Assembly: GCA_024401645.1 (NCBI GenBank)
Contig: JAKSKR010000008.1
Span: forward strand, 1 to 64,000
From: Paludibacteraceae bacterium
GTDB lineage: Bacteria > Bacteroidota > Bacteroidia > Bacteroidales > Paludibacteraceae
DNA length: 64,000 nt
Direction: 5' to 3'
This document shows, one piece after another, positions 1-7,286 of the stretch (the first letter of the stretch is position 1; every line of letters begins with the position of its first letter). The position numbers were made by a program, and so were the translations under genes. Under the pieces are notes generated by a model. The model was given only the letters and a program-made list of their open reading frames with translations. It did not search any database and had not been told where the DNA came from.

Positions 1-56
1 ATCGTACAACATGTCCTTAGATTTTAGGTTATTGTTATTTCTTTCTTGCAAATATT

Positions 57-100
57 GAGGCTTGGTGTGCCAAATATAGGCACACTAGAGCCTCTTTTTT
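57..100 (+). terminator. Intrinsic terminator of an upstream gene outside the window
   Basis: Two stacked stems are visible: GAGGCT (57-62) with AGCCTC (89-94), and TGTGCC (66-71) with GGCACA (79-84). A run of six T follows on the plus strand. The T run is only on this strand, so it should end a plus-strand transcript that enters from the left. Positions 1-56 show no gene. Confidence 0.75.
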
Positions 101-101
101 G

Positions 102-1607
102 TTAAATTCCGCGTTTACGTCTTTCTTCTGACGGATCTTCGAAAGTTACAGCTCGAACCATACAGCCGAACGATCTACACAGTGGCAGGAGCGTCTGTAT
201 AGTATCATCGCATTCATCAAACCTCAATCCATATGCGCTATCAAATGGGGTATATACGCTTGATGAAAAATAACCTGAAAATTTCTCTTCATTATCACCA
301 TCCTTACTATTATAAAAAGGAAGGAATATTGTTTTACCATTCTTCTTACTTTCGCCCAACAAACCCGACTCTCCAGAATCATCAAAGTCATCGACCCATT
401 CCCATGTACAAGAATTTCTCAACTCACGAATTTGGTCTGCTGTTGGCATCATCCAATTGTCGCCCCAATTAACTGATGCAGCATCATCTTCTTGACTCAA
501 ATCTCTCTGTTTGTCTTTTTTATTATATTTTATCACATCAGGAATTATCTGATTTTGATTCTTAACCCACCATCTATACCCTTCTCTAGTATATCTGTAT
601 TTGGGGTTTGTTTCACCCCATGCAAAAAAGTCGCCACTTTTTTCCGGACTTTTTGCTCCAACATTGTATGTAGCCCACAAAGTTCCACTTTCTAAACCCA
701 GGTCAACATAAGTGTATTCATCCTTAAATCCACTGACAGAAACACCTTGTTCGTCTTCTTCGTATTCTATTATATCTTCAAGGTCTTCTTCTTCATCAAA
801 ATTATCATTGTCTTCATTCTCTTCACTTTCCTCACACTCATTACCCATGGCGACGATCGCACGAACGGCATATCCTTCATTCAACTCACTATCGTAAACC
901 TGTGGATCAACGTCCTCTGAAGCTTCAAGTAAATACAAACAATCATCATCGTCACGATCACCCCTACGGATAGTAGTAGATAGGTAATAACCTGTAGGAA
1001 AGAAAATTGTGTTCCCGTTAGACTTACTTGTGCCCAATTGCCCTGACACTCCTGTTCCGTTAAAGTTTTCAATCCATTCCCATGAGCATCCATCAACAAG
1101 TTCATTAAGATCATCACTAGAAGGTATTCTCCACATCGCTCCCCAATTGCTTGCCGCCGCATCATCATCTTGGTTAAGCACCTCATTTCCATTCACCGTT
1201 CTGAAGTTCTCGTAGATGCACTTTAGATATTTCTCGCCGTCATATTTTCTATATTCAACCCATTTATAATCATCAATATCATCAAATGACTCACGGGCTT
1301 CGGTCTCTCCATAAGCATAAAAATCGCCAGATTTCTCTACACTCTCGGCTCCTAAATTACATGTAGCCCATAGTCTGCCGCTGGGCAAACCGAGGTCAAC
1401 ATAAGATTTATCTCCTTTCTTACCACTGACCGTTACTTTATACTGTTTCTGAGTCTCAGCACCATCAGGAGCCTCCGTTGTTTTCGGAGCCTCTATTCCA
1501 ATGATTGAAGCTTTCATCTGGTCAAACTCCGACTGAGTAAGAGCTCCCATTTCCTTTAATTCTTGTAGTTTAGCCAGTTGGGCCAACTTTTCCATCATAT
1601 CAGCCAT
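102..1607 (-). CDS. FISUMP-like two-repeat protein with N-terminal SHOCT-like segment
   Basis: This 501-residue protein begins with a short helical segment (residues 5-37, KLQELKEMGALTQSEFDQMK) that looks like a SHOCT domain, often found on proteins that oligomerise. Two long homologous repeats follow, at about 69-255 and 299-491. Each opens with YVDLGLxSGxLWAT and a SGDFxAxGET block, holds a conserved NWG...W segment, and ends in a VRA strand. This pattern resembles the Fibrobacter succinogenes major paralogous (FISUMP) domain, whose function is unknown. An acidic Glu/Asp-rich linker (about 258-288) joins the repeats. No signal peptide or lipobox is visible, which is odd for a family usually found at the surface. 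The gene is AT-rich and lies next to a decayed IS66 element, so it may be accessory. The start is the first in-frame ATG and gives a complete SHOCT-like segment. Confidence 0.7.
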   Translation of the reverse strand: MADMMEKLAQLAKLQELKEMGALTQSEFDQMKASIIGIEAPKTTEAPDGAETQKQYKVTVSGKKGDKSYVDLGLPSGRLWATCNLGAESVEKSGDFYAYGETEARESFDDIDDYKWVEYRKYDGEKYLKCIYENFRTVNGNEVLNQDDDAAASNWGAMWRIPSSDDLNELVDGCSWEWIENFNGTGVSGQLGTSKSNGNTIFFPTGYYLSTTIRRGDRDDDDCLYLLEASEDVDPQVYDSELNEGYAVRAIVAMGNECEESEENEDNDNFDEEEDLEDIIEYEEDEQGVSVSGFKDEYTYVDLGLESGTLWATYNVGAKSPEKSGDFFAWGETNPKYRYTREGYRWWVKNQNQIIPDVIKYNKKDKQRDLSQEDDAASVNWGDNWMMPTADQIRELRNSCTWEWVDDFDDSGESGLLGESKKNGKTIFLPFYNSKDGDNEEKFSGYFSSSVYTPFDSAYGLRFDECDDTIQTLLPLCRSFGCMVRAVTFEDPSEERRKRGI

Positions 1608-1831
1608 ATTCTATCTTTTTATTTTTATAGTTTATTTCTCAAGGAATTAAATTACCGCACCATACAGTTTCTCCATGATTTTGACCATCGCCAAAGTGTT
1701 GAGTTTGCAATAGTAGAGCAGCGCCATTCTGGTTTGCGACTTCTGAGGTTATGCCATATCCTTTATTTTAGGGAAAACAGTCATGGCTTCTCCTTCATTT
1801 TGTAAACATCTATTTAATTAATTTCATATTA
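1608..1831. other. Intergenic stretch with no recognised gene
   Basis: This lies between the FISUMP-like gene and the IS66 debris. Only short, unconvincing open frames occur on either strand. It would be the long leader of the FISUMP-like gene if the promoter at 1832-1839 is used. I see no tRNA, riboswitch fold or clear hairpin. Confidence 0.4.
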
Positions 1832-1839
1832 CAAATATA
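1832..1839 (-). promoter_or_regulatory. Candidate -7 element facing the FISUMP-like gene
   Basis: Reading on the minus strand this is TATATTTG, matching the Bacteroidota -7 consensus TAnnTTTG. It sits in the left copy of the duplicated IS66 3' end and points at the 102-1607 gene, with a leader of about 220 bases. No clear -33 element was identified. Confidence 0.45.
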
Positions 1840-1884
1840 GGCTAAAAGTGCAATAAAACAATAAAATCAGATAAAAGGCAGATT

Positions 1885-1956
1885 CTAAATCTCTTTTATT
1901 CTGTCTGGTGTCAGTTTTTCGCAGTCTCCATAGTCATCGGTCAAAGCGTAAACGTC
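1885..1956 (-). pseudogene. Remnant of a second IS66 transposase C-terminus
   Basis: The minus strand encodes about 23 residues ending in LTDDYGDCEKLTPDRIKEI and a stop. This matches LTNDYGDYEKLTPDRINEI at the end of the neighbouring 2041-2556 fragment with few changes. No further transposase sequence lies upstream in frame, so only the extreme tail remains. Confidence 0.75.
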
Positions 1957-1996
1957 TAATTTATTAATTATATCTGCAATATATAGCCTAAAAACG

Positions 1997-2030
1997 CTAT
2001 AAAACAATAAAATCAGCCCGAAGGCTGATT
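1997..2030 (-). terminator. Intrinsic terminator after the transposase fragment
   Basis: On the minus strand an 8-bp perfect stem AATCAGCC/GGCTGATT closes a TTCG tetraloop (2011-2030) and is followed by a T-rich tail. It lies just past the transposase stop. The matching position in the left repeat copy has lost the pairing. Confidence 0.7.
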
Positions 2031-2040
2031 CTAAACCATT

Positions 2041-2556
2041 CTAAATCTCATTGATTCTGTCTGGTGTCAGTTTTTCGTAGTCTCCATAGTCATTGGTTAA
2101 GGCCTCCAAGACCTTGACGAAATAGTCCCTTGGAGACACGCCGTTTAACTTGCATGTCTCCACCAAAGTGTAAAATCTTGCGGCTATCCTGACACCCTCT
2201 TCGCTGGTGAAGCCCTTACAGGCGCTCCGACCTACTGTAAACGGACGGATTGACCTTTCCGATAACGAGTTGTCAATATCGTAGTTCCCGTCATCAAGGT
2301 ATTTCTGCAGACCGTCCCATCCATTCAGCATATACTTTAGCGCCTTTTTCATCAGTTCGGAGTAGTGGTATTCTTCGGGATTGTCCCACAGGTCTTGAGC
2401 CTTCTCATAAAGATCCCTCATTATTGTTTTGACGTCCTCCCTGTTTCGCCGCTCCTTTATTTGTTCAGGTGTCATGTTCAGGTTCCTAATCTCACGCTCA
2501 ACTCCGTACAGTTTGCCGATTTGTTCGAGGAACCAGAAATTGGAATCTGTGCTCAT
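2041..2556 (-). pseudogene. IS66 transposase (TnpC) C-terminal fragment
   Basis: The 171 residues match the last third of IS66 DDE transposases. They include the LYGVEREIRNL helix and the block IDNSLSERSIRPFTVGRSA (about residues 92-110), which carries the Glu of the DDE triad. Full-length proteins have roughly 480-540 residues. The N-terminal region and the two catalytic Asp residues are absent, so it cannot transpose. The apparent start codon at 2556 is created by the deletion junction with tnpB and is probably not a natural start. Confidence 0.85.
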
Positions 2557-2767
2557 AGGCCTTCATAAACACCGTGTAGGAGTGGTTTTCGTATCTGACC
2601 AGCTTGACCTTGTCACGCTTCTTCGACATGGTTATAAACACGTCGCCGTTATAAGGGTCACGACCGAGCATCTCCCGTTTGGTGTTGCAGAGGCGGAAGT
2701 GACCGAGACGCATGTCGGTGATACCCTCTACGTAAAAGTACCTGTAGTCAGGATTGAGGTTCAGCAT
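2557..2767 (-). pseudogene. IS66 accessory protein TnpB, truncated
   Basis: The frame opens with MLNLNPDYRYFYVEGITDMR and continues through GRDPYNGDVFITMSKKRDKVKLVRYE, the typical core of IS66 TnpB (Orf2). After about 70 residues homology stops at the junction near 2556, and the frame runs on out of phase over the transposase fragment to 2498. Its start overlaps the end of tnpA by 7 bases, as expected for translational coupling in IS66 elements. The last third of the protein is missing. Confidence 0.8.
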
Positions 2768-3078
2768 AACACGGCAATTTTATCGATCAGACTTCTCAGT
2801 TCTGATAGGCAGATGGGCTCATGCCTTAGATTCAATCCGTTTGGCAGCACAAGGTCTGCCTTGATTGAAATTTCAGTCCGTGCCGGTGCTGGTGTTTGCT
2901 CATGCTCGACAATTTCAACAGGAACCAGTTTGGGTTTCGCCTGCAACGTAAGCCAGTCGACATATTCCGCTATCGGCACACCCGATTGTTTGCAGATTTT
3001 GGAGATGGTCACTCCTTCCTTGTCCTTGTTCGCCTCGTACGCATCACGTATTTGACACATTTTCTTTTCGCTTGCCAT
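2761..3078 (-). CDS. IS66 accessory protein TnpA (Orf1)
   Basis: This 105-residue protein appears intact. An N-terminal helix-turn-helix-like part (residues about 5-45, including ISKICKQSGVPIAEYVDWL) is followed by a linker and the C-terminal LPNGLNLRHEPICLSELRSLID segment typical of IS66 Orf1. In this family Orf1 is needed for transposition with Orf2 and the DDE enzyme; its exact role is not settled. Since both partners are broken here it is probably a relic. Confidence 0.8.
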   Translation of the reverse strand: MASEKKMCQIRDAYEANKDKEGVTISKICKQSGVPIAEYVDWLTLQAKPKLVPVEIVEHEQTPAPARTEISIKADLVLPNGLNLRHEPICLSELRSLIDKIAVLC

Positions 3079-3161
3079 ATTTTCTAAATTTTATGTTCGC
3101 GACAAAGATAAGGGGCAAGTCGAGTTTTAGATTGGATGCTTACGCTTCTCATATAGTAACA

Positions 3162-3344
3162 TCAGAACGGTAGAGCATCATTATCATCATCTTTCTTTTC
3201 ATCAGTCAGGGAAATGTCCTGTTCAAAAAGACTCGGATAATCATCAGTTGTTTTCTGTTTTTTTCGTTTGTAATGCACCCAACAATCTCTTTGAATGCTT
3301 ACCCTATGCCCAACATGGCAAACAGGAAAAGGGCTTGCACACAA
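3162..3344 (-). pseudogene. Short ORF ending in an SSB-like acidic tail
   Basis: The 60-codon frame ends in EKKDDDNDALPF, an acidic stretch closed by LPF. This is the style of the C-terminal peptide by which single-stranded DNA-binding proteins recruit partners. No OB-fold precedes it. The N-terminal part (MCASPFPVCHVGHRV) looks unlike a real protein start. The most likely reading is the tail of a longer gene whose body was lost between the IS66 end and the histidine kinase. A chance ORF is possible. Confidence 0.35.
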
Positions 3345-3352
3345 ATAAAAGT

Positions 3353-4534
3353 CTAGTCATTGTCAGGCAGGTTGAGAAGGATGCGGAAGGTTGTGCCCTT
3401 ACCCAACTCGGAATGCTTAACAAAGATAGAGCCATGATGGTAGTCTTCAACAATACGCTTCACCAACGAGAGCCCCAACCCCCACCCACGTTGCTTGGTG
3501 GTAAAGCCCGGACTGAACACCGTTTTAAACTTTGACTTTGGTATGCCTTTACCAGTGTCGGTAAAGTCGAGACACACTTGCTTCTCGAGCATAGAGACAT
3601 TTACGTCTATGCTGCCGCGACCTTCCATGGCATCGACAGCATTCTTGCAAAGGTTCTCGACTACCCATTCGAAGAGCGGCACACACATAGGCAGGCTGAT
3701 AGGCGTATTCGACTGGTAAACCGAAGTGATAACCACCTTGCTCGACACGCGCCGACGCATATAGGCCAACGTATTGTCGAGGACATCGTTCAAACAAGCT
3801 GGTTTCAGTTCTGGAACCGATCCCACCTTCGAGAAACGGTCGGCAATGGTTTGCAAACGACTGACGTCCTTTTCCATTTCGGGCAATATGTCGAGGGCAA
3901 TTTCTTGCGCCTTCATGAGTTCCACCCAAGCCATTAGCGACGATATGGGGGTACCCAACTGGTGCGCCGTTTCCTTCGACAAGCCCGCCCACACCTTATC
4001 TTGTTCGGCACGTTTTGCCAACGTGAAAAAGAACAGGACGGTGAGGAAAAACAAGGCTATAACCCCCCACTGGATGAACGGATAGTAAGACAAGTGTTTC
4101 AGCACCAGCGAATTGTCGTAATAGATGTACTGCTGGGTTTCCTTGTCGATGTTAATTTCAATGCGTTCGTTAAGGTCGGCAAACAGCTCTTGCTTTTGCT
4201 TCCAGAAAGCCTTCAACTTATCGTCCGTCAACTTGCTCGGCACATCTATGTTTCGGGAGCCAATCACGTTGTCGTTCTGGTCGAGGATGAAGCAGGGAAT
4301 GGTTGTGTTGTCGGCAATCACCTTTAACAAGAATTCAAAATCGGTCACTTCGTCGGCAGCCGCCAGCTTACGGGTCGCCTCCGCCCACAAGGCCATCTTT
4401 CGGTTTTCCTCTTGTGCCATACTCTTCACCAATCCATTGGTAAAGTAACCGGAAATGCCGACAATGACCAGCGCCAACAGGGCGAACAGGTATTTAAGTT
4501 TCGAAAACTTGTCGAACGTGATATGCATAGGCAA
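3353..4534 (-). CDS. Orphan membrane sensor histidine kinase
   Basis: The 393-residue protein has a first membrane helix at about 16-34, a periplasmic sensor region of about 115 residues, and a second helix at about 153-173. The kinase core follows: H-box KETAHQLGTPISSL with phospho-acceptor His191, N-box ENLCKNAVDAM (293-303), G1 DTGKGIP (326-332) and G2 GWGLGLSLVKRI (350-361). All ATP-binding motifs look intact. No HAMP domain is evident. It starts 6 bases downstream of rsgA and should share its transcript. No response regulator is adjacent, so the partner is unknown; the LuxR-type regulator at 23.4 kb is one candidate, by inference only. Confidence 0.9.
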   Translation of the reverse strand: MPMHITFDKFSKLKYLFALLALVIVGISGYFTNGLVKSMAQEENRKMALWAEATRKLAAADEVTDFEFLLKVIADNTTIPCFILDQNDNVIGSRNIDVPSKLTDDKLKAFWKQKQELFADLNERIEINIDKETQQYIYYDNSLVLKHLSYYPFIQWGVIALFFLTVLFFFTLAKRAEQDKVWAGLSKETAHQLGTPISSLMAWVELMKAQEIALDILPEMEKDVSRLQTIADRFSKVGSVPELKPACLNDVLDNTLAYMRRRVSSKVVITSVYQSNTPISLPMCVPLFEWVVENLCKNAVDAMEGRGSIDVNVSMLEKQVCLDFTDTGKGIPKSKFKTVFSPGFTTKQRGWGLGLSLVKRIVEDYHHGSIFVKHSELGKGTTFRILLNLPDND

Positions 4535-4540
4535 AAAACT

Positions 4541-5464
4541 TTAACGGTATTTAGCTTCGTTCTCGTCGTCCATAATGCTTAAGTAGCTGTTATAGCGACT
4601 CTCGCTGATGTAGTGTTCCTCAACCGCCTTCAGCACCGCGCAACCGGGTTCGTGCGTGTGGGTGCAGTTGCCAAACTTGCAATCGGCCGAGAAGCGGAAG
4701 ATGTCGGGGAAATAGTGTCCCACTTCCTCTTTCTTAAAGTCGATGGTGCCGAAGCCACGAATGCCCGGGGTGTCGACAATAAAGCTATCGGGCGCAATCT
4801 CGAACATTTCAGAGAAGGTGGTAGTGTGCATACCGGCATCGTGAACGTCTGAAAGGTCGCCAATGCGAGCCTTAAAGTCGGGATCGATGGCATTGACCAA
4901 CGACGACTTGCCTACACCCGAATTACCTGACAGCAATGTAATCTTACCCTTCATCAGTTCGGCCACTTCGGCAACACCTTCGCCCGTCTTTGCCGAAACG
5001 GCATAACACGGATAGCCAATCTGCGTGTAAAGGTGCATCAGGTTGTTCATGTACTCCAACTCGTCGGCATCGTAAAGGTCTTTCTTGTTGATGAGCAAGA
5101 TGGCTGGCACGTTGTAGGCTTCGCACGTAGCCAAGAAGCGGTCGATGAAGACGGTTGACGTAACAGGATGGTTGATGGTAACGACAAGCATTGCCGCATC
5201 GAGGTTAGCCGCTATGATGTGCAACTGCTTCGACAAGTTGGCAGGGCGACGAACAATGTAGTTACGGCGAGGCAACAGCTTGGTGATGAGACAGTCTTCG
5301 GCCGAACGGACGTCGAACTCCACATTGTCGCCCACCGCAATAGGGTTGGTGCTTTTAATACCTTGAATGCGGAAATTGCCTTTTAGGTGACAATCGAAGA
5401 CCTGCTTGTCGGCAGTACGCACCAAATATGAGCTACCGGTATTCTTAATGACGAATCCTTCCAT
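4541..5464 (-). CDS. rsgA: Ribosome small-subunit-dependent GTPase RsgA
   Basis: RsgA is a circularly permuted GTPase that checks late 30S subunit maturation. The 307-residue protein has an N-terminal OB-like domain (1-70), then G4 NKKD (126-129), the P-loop GNSGVGKSS (180-188) and G3 DTPG (231-234), in the permuted order. A C-terminal zinc module follows with Cys262, Cys267, His269 or His271 and Cys275. Length and order match the family. It lies 94 bases downstream of frr with a hairpin between them, and just upstream of the histidine kinase gene. Two ribosome-cycle genes side by side make functional sense. Confidence 0.97.
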   Translation of the reverse strand: MEGFVIKNTGSSYLVRTADKQVFDCHLKGNFRIQGIKSTNPIAVGDNVEFDVRSAEDCLITKLLPRRNYIVRRPANLSKQLHIIAANLDAAMLVVTINHPVTSTVFIDRFLATCEAYNVPAILLINKKDLYDADELEYMNNLMHLYTQIGYPCYAVSAKTGEGVAEVAELMKGKITLLSGNSGVGKSSLVNAIDPDFKARIGDLSDVHDAGMHTTTFSEMFEIAPDSFIVDTPGIRGFGTIDFKKEEVGHYFPDIFRFSADCKFGNCTHTHEPGCAVLKAVEEHYISESRYNSYLSIMDDENEAKYR

Positions 5465-5488
5465 AAACGAATTGTATGAAACAAAGAA

Positions 5489-5523
5489 CGCAGAACGGCA
5501 TCGGTTAACGGCACCATTCTGCG
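5489..5523. terminator. Hairpin between frr and rsgA, possible attenuator
   Basis: CGCAGAACGG (5489-5498) pairs with CCATTCTGCG (5514-5523), with one G-T pair. T-rich tracts flank it on both strands. On the minus strand it would partly terminate frr transcription before rsgA. I see no good -7 element for rsgA in the gap, so readthrough is likely. Confidence 0.5.
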
Positions 5524-5558
5524 GTTTCTTTTTCTTATTTTAGTCCGACGGTCAACAA

Positions 5559-6119
5559 TTAGACAGTCATGATTTCCTTTTCCTTTACAGCGAAAGCTTC
5601 GTCGACCATCTTGATGAACTTGTCGTGAATCTTCTGAACCTTGTCTTCAGCATCCTTTTCAGCATCTTCAGCCAAGCCATTCTTAATTTCCTTCTTCAAG
5701 CCATCAATAGCGTCGCGGCGCGCGTTACGAACAGCCACCTTTGCGTTTTCTGCCTCTGCCTTTACCTGCTTAACCAACTGCTTACGACGGTCTTCGGTGA
5801 GCGGTGGAATGCTAAGACGGATGATTTCGCCATTGTTTTCGGGAGTGATGCCGACTTCAGAAGCCAAGATTGCCTTTTCAATAGCTGGCAACATCTTCTT
5901 TTCCCAAGGCTGTACAACGATGGTACGTGCGTCGGGGGTTGTAATGTTAGCCACACCTGAAAGTGGGGTTATTGTACCATAATAGTCGAGACGAACAGGG
6001 TCGAGGATACGAACATTAGCCTTACCAGCACGAATGTGTGCAAAAGCATCATCGAGGTGAGACAATGCGCCTTCCATCTTTGTCTGGGCGCTCTTATAGA
6101 AACTTTCTACGTCTGCCAT
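5559..6119 (-). CDS. frr: Ribosome recycling factor
   Basis: RRF works with EF-G to split the 70S ribosome after termination. The true start is the ATG at 6119 (MADVESFYKSAQTKMEG), giving 186 residues, the usual family length. The upstream in-frame extension to 6185 would run through the promoter. Family blocks are visible: HIRAGKANVRILDPVRLDYYG near the start, SIPPLTEDRRKQLVK in the middle and the C-terminal helical KVQKIHDKFIKMVDEAFAVKEKEI. In many bacteria frr follows pyrH, but here pyrH is 20 kb away on the other strand. It has its own -7 element and heads the frr-rsgA-kinase unit. Confidence 0.97.
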   Translation of the reverse strand: MADVESFYKSAQTKMEGALSHLDDAFAHIRAGKANVRILDPVRLDYYGTITPLSGVANITTPDARTIVVQPWEKKMLPAIEKAILASEVGITPENNGEIIRLSIPPLTEDRRKQLVKQVKAEAENAKVAVRNARRDAIDGLKKEIKNGLAEDAEKDAEDKVQKIHDKFIKMVDEAFAVKEKEIMTV

Positions 6120-6154
6120 AAATTTAAAATCTTCTATATTATTTATATTCTGCA

Positions 6155-6162
6155 CAAAAATA
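6155..6162 (-). promoter_or_regulatory. -7 promoter element of frr
   Basis: Reads TATTTTTG on the minus strand, matching TAnnTTTG, with a leader of about 30 bases before the frr ATG at 6119. Confidence 0.65.
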
Positions 6163-6227
6163 GCAGAAAAAAAGGAATTACACAAAAAGGGACCTAAACG
6201 ACTGTATTTTTTTATACCTTGACGCTA

Positions 6228-7282
6228 TCAAGCCTCAATTCTTGGAGTTACATTTTCCCCTTCCAAATAGGGTTCTTCGGCATCACTTTCCCTTTCCACA
6301 ACCTGTGCCACGTCCTTCCTTTCACCCGCCATCATAGAAAAAGCCACACCATACATTTGCATATACCCATCGACTACCGACTTCCAGATAGAGAGGTATT
6401 CTGCAACCTCAAGGAATCGTTCATACGCCTCCTTGCTTAAGCCTGCGGCAACAACACCCGTATAGAGGGCTCCGCAAAGATATTCATTAGGCTTCACGTC
6501 CCAAACAGATTTCTTCAACCCGGTAGTTTTTATTTCGGGGAACGCCTGTGTAGCATAAAAGCTCCAGTCTCTAGACTTCACCTTACGCTTAAATTCCTTG
6601 AACAGAGCCGGATACCCATCCTTCAGTAATTTTTTCAATTCCACACAATCGTGTATCGTCAACGCTTTTTCACTACCAACACACACATAGGCAACCAGAC
6701 CAGCCAAAGCCACAACATTATCCCGCTCAGGTTCATATTCGTCATAATAATAAGACTCACGAAAACCGTATTCCTTTCTAACATTGTTCTGTTTCTCCAA
6801 AAGCCTAGTCAACGGAGAAAGTCCAACGAACCATGAGTATAAAACAGGGATGCAGAACACAAGACTGATGGTCATTGCGTTCTTGTAATGCACCAACGGA
6901 ATAAGAACAACGGCAGTAACTGCAAGGGCCGGAAGTATTGCTAACAATATCAAGACCAAACGTTTAGTCAGAGGACGAATAAAACACAGCGGGGGGCCAC
7001 CAAACAAATGCCATAAGCCACAAACCAATCGTAACGACTGTACATAACATAATATGACATCCAATCGCAACAATAGAACACAGCCAAGATGCCCAACGTG
7101 GCCCCTAAAAGCTTAATGACATTTACCTTATCGTGTTCCACAACGAGCCACATCATTGTCACAATAGCCATCACGTGACGGTACCCTTCTTTGAAGTGAC
7201 CTTGGAACATAATAAAAATATACGCAATAGCAGGCAACACCATAATCAGGTACCACTTCAGCAAGAGTAAGACAAACCTCAT
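6228..7282 (-). pseudogene. Membrane protein gene split by a frameshift at a G6 tract
   Basis: Two overlapping minus-strand frames cover this span. The first (7282-6968, start MRFVLLLLKWYLIMV) encodes about 95 plausible membrane-protein residues up to GICLV, then runs into a stop. The second (open to 6228) encodes a plausible continuation from PLCFIRPLTKRLVLILLAIL, but its own upstream part (MLRLDVILCYVQSL) is only the first frame read out of phase. They switch at six G (6991-6996; CCCCCC on the coding strand). One extra C would give a single 351-residue protein with several N-terminal membrane helices and a soluble C-terminal half rich in Tyr and charged residues. I do not recognise the family. 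The first frame starts 4 bases after the cytidylate-kinase-like gene, so it is the third gene of the MATE operon. Explanations are a sequencing or assembly error, a real mutation, slippage-based phase variation or programmed frameshifting. Confidence 0.6.
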
Positions 7283-7286
7283 AGTA

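Larger units (their letters stand above)
1832..2103. repeat. Imperfect direct duplication of the IS66 3' end
   Basis: Two imperfect copies, roughly 1832-1956 and 1976-2103, share an AAAACAATAAAATCAG block, the tail of the transposase reading frame and the bases beyond its stop codon. The copies differ at several positions, so the duplication is not recent. Either a second IS66 insertion decayed here or the end of the element was tandemly duplicated. Confidence 0.75.
1885..3143 (-). mobile_element. Decayed IS66-family insertion sequence
   Basis: The element keeps the IS66 gene order tnpA-tnpB-tnpC on the minus strand. tnpB is cut off and tnpC keeps only its last third, with the junction near 2556. 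A possible left terminus reading GTAAGC on the minus strand lies at 3138-3143, upstream of tnpA; IS66 elements often start with GTAA. No matching inverted end was found on the other side, where the 3' end is duplicated and degenerate. It is almost certainly unable to move by itself. The exact right boundary is uncertain. Confidence 0.75.

Noticed and set aside
1640-1800. Short minus-strand frame (MALLYYCKLNTLAMVKI and following) between the FISUMP-like gene and the IS66 debris
   Set aside because: Only about 26 codons from its ATG, no ribosome binding site or family likeness; too weak to call a gene.
2429-3055. 208-codon plus-strand frame across the IS66 region
   Set aside because: The minus strand carries clear TnpA and TnpB sequence, so this is a shadow frame.
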